This document shows, one piece after another, positions 58,231-64,000 of a stretch of DNA of 64,000 nucleotides. The stretch spans positions 48,605,920 to 48,669,919 of the forward strand of contig CM054063.1 in assembly GCA_028641055.1 (NCBI GenBank), in the 5' to 3' direction. Under the pieces are notes generated by a model. That model did no database searches. It was not told the DNA's origin and worked only from the letters and a program-made list of their open reading frames with translations. The position numbers and the translations under genes were made by a program. The stretch is from Alopecurus myosuroides. Taxonomy: Eukaryota; Streptophyta; Magnoliopsida; Poales; Poaceae. The first letter of the stretch is position 1. Each line of letters starts with the position of its first letter.

Positions 58231-58991
58231 TTACATGTTGTAAAGACATAAATGTGTAATCAAACCGAATAGGAAATTAAAGCATAAGGAACACACCAAA
58301 AAAATATTAAACAATTTATTTTTAAGTCTAACCCATTTCCTATGCATTGGCATTTTGCAATGAAACAAATAAAAGAAGCACATAATAGCAATCATAGAAA
58401 GGTAGATCAAGTGCAACTTCAATACTTTCAGCATAAATAGGGGAAACTTAATATTGTTGAAATATGTGTAACCATATTTCCCTCTCTCATAATAATATTC
58501 AGTAGCGTCATGAATAGATTCAACAATATGAATATCACATAAAATATTCTTATCATGAGCCACATGCATAAAAGAATCACTACTCTCCACATAAGTAAAA
58601 TCCTCATTAGTGATAGTGGGAGTTAAACATTCATAATTTTCATTGCATATATAGGAGGCATAGTATCATCAAAGTGAATTTTCTCCTCCAAGCTTGGGGA
58701 ACTAGAAATATCATGCACATCAAAACCAACTTCCCCAAGCTTAAAACTTTCCATAGAATCAGCAAGTATATCATTTTTATCCTCAATAGTAGGGGGACTA
58801 AAAATATCATATTCATCAAGACAAACTTCCCCAAGCTCAAGGTTTTCCTTAGCAATAAAGGTGTTCAAAGAATTAGTACTACCACAAATATGATTGTTGT
58901 GCAAATAATTTTTCAATTTCTCCTCAAACACTTCATGTCCTAATTCAAGGTAGATATTATACAGTTCTAAAATTGTTTGGTTGTTTTCCAT
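58231..58991 (-). pseudogene. Small ORF next to the PBS of Ath-L
   Basis: Starts at ATG 58991 (MENNQTILELYNIYLELGHE), 80 nt after the PBS. Contains two copies of a motif like KLGEVGFDVHDISSSPSLEE (LGEVCLDEYDIFSPP and LGEVGFDVHDISSSP). A frame change near 58625 precedes YVESSDSF, SIHDATEYYYERGKYGY, LFMLKVLKLHL and CFFYLFHCKMPMHRKWVRLK, two hydrophobic stretches with a basic end. It is colinear with the ORF of Ath-E, despite unrelated LTRs. It occupies the gag position but lacks Gag motifs. I do not recognise a function. Confidence 0.6.
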
Positions 58992-59070
58992 TTTATAATT
59001 TTTTTTGTGTGTTTTAGGTTTATATGTTAGTATGCACTACAAACAAGAATAAAAGCTTAGCACAACGCTC

Positions 59071-59086
59071 CCTGGCAACGGCGCCA
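59071..59086 (-). promoter_or_regulatory. Ath-L primer binding site (tRNA-Asp type)
   Basis: Minus strand TGGCGCCGTTGCCAGG, ten bases from the LTR at 59097. Confidence 0.85.
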
Positions 59087-59096
59087 GAAAAGTGCT

Positions 59097-60520
59097 TGAT
59101 GACTCCCAAGTGCAGGAGATCAATTGTAGTACCTTTTGATAAGTATTTGAGTGTCGAACCCACGAGGAGCTGAAGGTAAGCTATCTATTCTCTAAAGCCC
59201 TATAACCCTATTATATGGTTGTTTATGCAAAGCAATAAGTTTTACTAAAAGGAACTAACTAATTAAAAGCAAGTGACGTGGAGTGTGGTTTGTCTAGTAA
59301 CTAGTGAAGCAAGTTTAAAATGCAAGTAATCCTAAAGCAAGTTTCTAAAGCAAGTTTCTAAGCAAGTTTCACAAGTAGCAAGCATCAAATATCTCAAGTA
59401 TCTCAAGGGAGAAAGTGTTCTAGCAATAGGTGTTTCGTTCGTGTGGTTGTCACAATTAGTGAAGCACATGTTTTAGTCTTAGTTGTTTCTTCTAGGAAGG
59501 AGCCATGAATAGGTATAGTCAAGTAAATGATCTACAACCCCTTATGATGGATCATGTGGCCAAGTAAATGACTGCACAACATTGATTAAGACATAAAGTC
59601 CCACCATAGCCTTACGTTCTAAGGTCCCCTATATATATCCCCTAATAACTTAACTTTGTGGCTCGGTCTCAGGTTACTGTCACTCCCAAGTCACCACCAC
59701 TCTATTATGCTACCGGTGATCACCTTACATGCATTCCCCAACATATGCGTGCACTCATATATTGTACATAAAGACAATCTTAGAAGATAACAAACTTGTA
59801 TGCAACCAATCAACGAACTATTTCACCATTGCCAAGAACAATTCACTACTCAAACATAGACGGGGAGACACAATACATCAAGGGAATATAGTATTGCATC
59901 ATACATCTTGTTTGCCAAGGGATTACAGTGATGAGATGGAGCTGATCTTGCTGTAGATGTTGATGATGAACACGCCGGAGGGCGGTGGAGCCCTCCGAGG
60001 GTGATCTCGGCGGCGTTTCCCCCCTCCGATCTTCTCCGGCGGCAGCCTTCTGTCTCTCTGTTTCGTGGTTTCGTCTCTCGGCGCCGCCTCCTCCTCGAAA
60101 ATGCCAGGGGACCCATTATATAGTCGTTTTTAGGTCACGAGACACTCGGGAGAAGAAAGATCGACGGCATCGGAGCCACGGCGGCAAAAAGGGGGCCTCT
60201 CACGTGGCCAAGGAATCTGGCTGCGTGGAGGGTCCTCTTTGCCACCTGGTTGGCCTTTTGGCCCTCTACTTTGGCCCATGGTCTTCGTCTCGAAAATTCT
60301 GAACCGTGCTCTTTGGCCTTGCCCTTTTTGGAGTCCCGAAGCTCCCGAAAGTCTGAAACACTAAAAAGTACGTTTTCTGAAAAAACAGGGTTAGAACCAA
60401 AAGAAGGGGGATTGTTTAGAAAATCCCCCAAATCATTATAAAACATGAATATAAGTTGCTAATATGTAGGAAAAACAAGTAATAACATGCGAAGTTCATG
60501 TATGCATTTTACATGCATCA
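59097..60520 (-). repeat. Ath-L 5' LTR (1424 bp)
   Basis: Pairs with 53611-55023; an extra copy of a short TCTAAAGCAAGT-like unit (about 59345) accounts for part of the length difference. TATA-like motif at 60113-60123, minus strand. Confidence 0.9.
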
Positions 60521-61505
60521 GGCGCCTCTACCCAAAAGATTCAAACTCAGCACGGAAGTAACAAAATACGATGGTTCACTCGAACCTTCGTCATGGCTGT
60601 CGGATTACCTCACGGCAGTAAAATGCCAACGTGGGAACAAGAACACGGCTATGCAGTACCTCAACCTACACTTGGTAGGAGTGGCATGCAGTTGGCTGGA
60701 AGCGAGACGGAAGTCCTGCTACAGATCATGGGACCATTTACAGTTCGATTTTTGCGAAAATTTCCAAGCAACATACAAAAGACCGGAGACCATCGAGGAA
60801 CTGCGAGCCTGCAAGCAGAAGAGTGGCGAGTCCACTCGCGAATATATCCAGCGATGGACCACGCTCAGGAACACCGCAGGAAACATATCAGAGGAAGTAG
60901 AGGTCGAAGCTTTCGCAAAGGGCGCTTGACGAACTGCTTTCAGAGAAGAACTGGGACGAGCCGCACCCAAAACTATTGGAGAACTAATGATCATAGACGA
61001 TAGATGGGCTAACGGAGAGGACTCAGTGCGCAACGAGAGGGCATCTTCGCCCGCACCCGAAGACGACCGCCACGGTCGAAAGAAAAGAAGGAAGTACTTT
61101 GATCACGACGACCGAGAAGAACTAGTAGCAGCAGAATTCGCACGAAATCCTGATAGCGGACGCCGTGGAAATCGCGAATGGAAGCCAAAGGCGGAAGACA
61201 AAACTCCCGAGGAGGACCTTGATGGATACTACACACTACATCTATTTACAGATAAGCGCACATGCAAAACTAAGGCAACGCACCTTCTTAAGGATTGCCG
61301 AAAGTTCCTTGACATTCACGAGGCCTTTTTGCAAAAGAACAGAACGGCAGTTAGTCAAGGCTACCCGCAACTTCCAGGAGGAGGACACCAAGGATTCCAA
61401 CAGCCACAACCCCTGCGTCCACCAGGAAACCAGAACGTGGTGCTAGCCGCACTACCTGCGCCGCCCATCACCAACGCGGGTACCCGAACCCTGCCAGACT
61501 GTTAG
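60521..61505 (+). pseudogene. Tat-K Gag, C-terminal part
   Basis: Continues the frame left at 53610. The Gag core is clear: LPKRFKLSTEVTKYDG, EPSSWLSDYLTAV, WDHLQFDFCENFQATYKRP and YIQRWTTLRNTA. A TGA at 60927-60929 interrupts it; the same frame then runs through a Lys and Arg-rich region (RHGRKKRRKYF) and a finger-like CKTKATHLLKDC (61261-61300) to a TAG at 61503-61505. It would form the particle and bind RNA. Confidence 0.85.
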
Positions 61506-62298
61506 GATGATACAAAAGGTTTGCCCATCCCGCAGGGCTCAGAAGATAAACACACGATAGTTGTGCATGGCTGTGCAAACTCCACCGGGAAGACCCGAAT
61601 ACCTGAAGATGGCGGACCAACCGATCACCTTTTCCAAGGAAGACCACCCCAGACGAGTCCATCGACCAGGACACGCTGCCCTGGTAATCCAAGCACAAAT
61701 TGGCAATGACGAACTAGCTCGCGTATTCATGGACGGGGGCAGCGGCATCAACATCATCTACGCGGACACACTCCGTAGGATGAACAGAAACATGGAGGGA
61801 CTTGCATAATCAGAGAAATCCTTCCATGGGATAGTTCCAGGAAAGGCGATCCGCCCACTCGGAACAATTAACTTGGAGGTAGTGTTGGGCAATCGACGAA
61901 ACTACATGAGAGAATTTCTCGACTTCGAAGTAGTCGACTGGCCTTCACAGTACCACGCCATTCTTGGTCGAACATCGTTCGCAAGATTCATGGCAGTACC
62001 ACACTATGCATACCTACAGCTCAAGCTACCTGGGGAATATGGCACAATCACCATCGATGAAGATTTCCAAAAATCCAACAAGTGCGACATCGAGTTCAAC
62101 GAGATCACCAAATATTTCGGGATGCAAGAAGAACTGGAGGAGATAGCAAAAACCACGGATCACTCTGTGATGCCCCTCACGAAGAAGAACGCACCAGAGC
62201 TGGAATTAAGTGCCAACAGCGACACGGGAAAACATCAAGTGCACTCGACAGATTCTGCGAAAACGGCGATGATCTCCACGACCCTCTCGCCAGCATAA
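61506..62298 (+). pseudogene. Tat-K aspartic protease
   Basis: Reads mainly in the frame of 61561: RVFMDGGSGINIIYADTLRR holds the catalytic Asp in the usual DGGS loop, followed by a TAA at 61807-61809, then SFHGIVPGKAIRPLG, NYMREFLDFEVVDW and YHAILGRTSFARFMAVPHYA. The frame ends in a TAA at 62296-62298. The DGGS loop contrasts with the altered loop of Tat-A. Confidence 0.85.
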
Positions 62299-63720
62299 GA
62301 AAGCGCGCTCGTCGAACTCCTCCGTGAGTACTGGGAAATTTTTGCTTGGCAACCCTGAGATATGCCAGGAATACCCAGGGAGTTCGCCGAGCACTCACTC
62401 GAAGTATACAAAGACGCAAAACTCATCAAGCAGACCACCCGACGGTTCTTAGAGCCCAAGCAGAAAGCGCTTGGAGAAGAAGTGAATAGACTGCTCGCAG
62501 CAAAATTCATCACGGAGATAAAAATATCCACTTGGCTGGCAAACCCAGTGCTGGCCCCAAAGAAGAACACCAACATCCTTTGCGTGTGCATCGACTACAC
62601 GTCGTTGAACAAGCACTACCCCAAGGACAACTTTCCCCTCCCGCGGATCGACCAGATCGTGGATTCCACTGCAGGCTGCCAACACCTCTCCTTCCTAGAT
62701 GCCTACTCGGGATACAACCAAATCAGGATGAAACAGGAAGACGAGGAAAAGACAGCATTCATTACACCTCATGGTGTATACTGCTACATGACAATGCCTT
62801 TCGGGTTCAAAAACGTAGGCGCAACAGATTAGCGCTACATGCAAAAATGTCTCGCCAAGCTCATTGGCAACAACGTACAAGTGTACGTTGACGACATCGT
62901 CATCAAGACTCAAAGTGGAGGACACACTCCTCGAGGATATCAGAGAAACGTTCGACGCTCTAAACGCATACATGATCAAGCTCAACCCGACAAAATGTGT
63001 CTTCGGCGTCCTAGCAGGACAACTTCTCGGGTACCTGGTATCCGCCAGAGGAATTGAGGCCAAGCCAGAGAAGATACAAGCAATCTTGAAAATGAAGGAA
63101 CCCACCAATCTTCGCAGAGTGCAACAGCTCGTAGGGCGACTAGCCGCCTTGAGCAGATTCATTGCGCGATTAGGCGAACAGGCATTACCCTTCTACAAGC
63201 TGTTGAAAAAGACAGATAAATTCGAGTGGACACCCAAAGCAAAACTGGCATTCGCAGATCTGAAGAGAACGCTACAGAGCAGGTGTATCCTGGCTACACC
63301 ACAAGAAAGGGAGCCATTGTACCTATACCTAGCCGCAACAAACCAGGTCATCAGCACGGCCATCGTGGTCGAAAGACCGAAGGAAGGCAAGGACTATGGA
63401 GTTCAAAGGCCAATCTACTACATCCGTGAGGTGCTTTCGCCGTGCAAACAACGATACCCTCACTACCAGAAGCTTGCATACGGGGGCGTCCTCACTGCTC
63501 AAAAGCTCAAACACTACTTCCAGGAGCATACCGTAACGGTGCTAAACGACGCATCACTCGGTACCATCATGAACAATCCAATGGCATCCGGAAGAATAGC
63601 AAAGTGGAGCATTGAGCTAGGCGCCTGGGACATCATCTACACGGGGCGCAATTCCGTGAAGTCACAGGTACTCGTAGAATTCCTGAGCGAGTGGACAGAG
63701 TTGCAAACTCCCGGACCGCC
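62299..63720 (+). pseudogene. Tat-K reverse transcriptase and first RNase H
   Basis: WEIFAWQP is followed by a TGA (62357-62359), then EFAEHSLEVYKDAKLIKQTT, LPRIDQIVDSTAGC, FLDAYSGYNQI, FGFKNVGATD, a TAG (62830-62832), and VYVDDIVIKTQ with YVDD at 62884-62895. About 20 bp later the reading moves to the +1 frame (from about 62915) and continues LLGYLVSARGIEAKPEKIQA, then the degenerate first RNase H (YLYLAATNQVISTAIVVERP, YPHYQKLAYG, KLKHYFQEHTVTV). As in Tat-A, the acidic residue of the first RNase H is gone. Confidence 0.88.
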
Positions 63721-64000
63721 AGAATACACGAGTAACTGGATCATGTACTTTGACGGGTCCAAAAGAAACGAAGGAGCTGGAGTCGGGATCGTCCTCATAT
63801 CACCCAGAGGGGATAAGTTGCAATACATCCTGTGATTGGACTTTCCACCCGACGATCCAGCATCCAACAACGACGCAAAATACGAGGCTCTGCTACATGG
63901 CATGAAGATGGCAATTGCATGTGGAGCCACCCGATTGATGATCTATGGCGACTCCAACCTCATCGTGCAACATACAATGAAGGAGTGCGACGCCATCGCG
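63721..64000 (+). pseudogene. Tat-K second RNase H, cut by window end
   Basis: NWIMYFDGSKRNEGAGVGIV starts the domain with its Asp; a TGA lies at 63833-63835 (after KLQYIL); then AKYEALLHGMKMAIACG supplies the Glu and LMIYGDSNLIVQ the next Asp. The remainder is outside the window. Confidence 0.8.

Larger units (their letters stand above)
53611..60520 (-). mobile_element. Ath-L: non-autonomous Athila-like element, complete (6910 bp)
   Basis: LTRs 53611-55023 and 59097-60520, both TGATGACTCC...ATGCATCA, roughly 3 % different by eye. PBS of tRNA-Asp type lies at the right LTR and a PPT at the left LTR, so it is on the minus strand. A perfect TSD GGCGC flanks it inside Tat-K gag. The 4.07 kb interior has one small ORF near the PBS and no gag core, protease, RT or integrase. 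Confidence 0.93.
51792..64000 (+). mobile_element. Tat-K: Tat-like Gypsy element, 3' end outside window
   Basis: 5' LTR, PBS, gag, protease, RT and RNase H on the plus strand, with Ath-L inserted in gag (53611-60520). Pol resembles Tat-A in organisation, with FLDAYSGYNQI, YVDDIV and a second RNase H starting at YFDGSK. Many stops and at least one frameshift show an old, inactive copy. Integrase and the 3' LTR lie right of the window. Confidence 0.88.

Noticed and set aside
1..64000. Host genes, tRNA genes and rRNA
   Set aside because: Every protein-like stretch is explained by a transposable element, and no tRNA cloverleaf or rRNA text was recognised. tRNAscan-SE and a protein search would settle it.

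Overview
The window is a solid block of nested plant retrotransposons. I found no host gene, tRNA or rRNA. The element families (Tat-type and Athila-type Ty3/Gypsy elements, Copia LTRs beginning TGAAGGG, large LTR derivatives with 4.6-6.1 kb LTRs, and a Stowaway-like MITE) point to a large grass genome, most likely a cool-season cereal relative (Pooideae, probably Triticeae). That assignment rests on recognising the families, not on a search.

Layout, left to right. 1-9118: minus-strand Tat-lineage Gypsy element (Tat-A) with gag, protease, RT with two RNase H domains, integrase and an extra ORF on the opposite strand; its 3' LTR lies left of the window. It sits in a related LTR (Tat-B, 9119-9914). 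9915-11318: decayed multi-exon coiled-coil gene on the minus strand, a probable extra ORF of another Tat element. 11319-17138: minus-strand Athila-like non-autonomous element (Ath-E). 17139-20434: plus-strand Athila-like fragment (Ath-F) with gag and protease only. 20435-27931: minus-strand large-LTR derivative (LARD-G; 4.57 kb LTR, MITE inside). 27932-29746 and 45101-45795: plus-strand Copia element (Copia-H), split by an intact 15.35 kb large-LTR derivative (LARD-I, 29747-45095; two 6.1 kb LTRs, TSD TGAAG). 45796-46265: a second extra-ORF fragment. 46266-about 51791: minus-strand Copia element (Copia-J) with a decayed pol. 51792-64000: plus-strand Tat-like Gypsy (Tat-K), whose gag is interrupted at 53611-60520 by a minus-strand non-autonomous Athila-like element (Ath-L; TSD GGCGC).

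Insertion order that can be read: LARD-I went into Copia-H, which went into LARD-G, which went into Ath-F; Ath-L went into Tat-K, which cuts Copia-J; Tat-A went into the Tat-B LTR. All coding regions carry stops or frameshifts, so none of the elements looks autonomous now. LARD-I, Ath-E, Ath-F and Ath-L lack RT and integrase and would need enzymes supplied in trans.

The observations most worth following are: three extra ORFs of the Tat type, two of them visibly homologous; a small ORF placed just after the primer binding site and shared by two non-autonomous Athila-like elements; the structure of LARD-I (satellite-like 180-bp arrays inside the LTR and an interior repeat that echoes its own PBS/LTR junction); and an octamer, CCGAGTAG, scattered through Tat-A and Tat-B. 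Boundaries were read by eye from TG...CA ends, TSDs and PBS/PPT positions.
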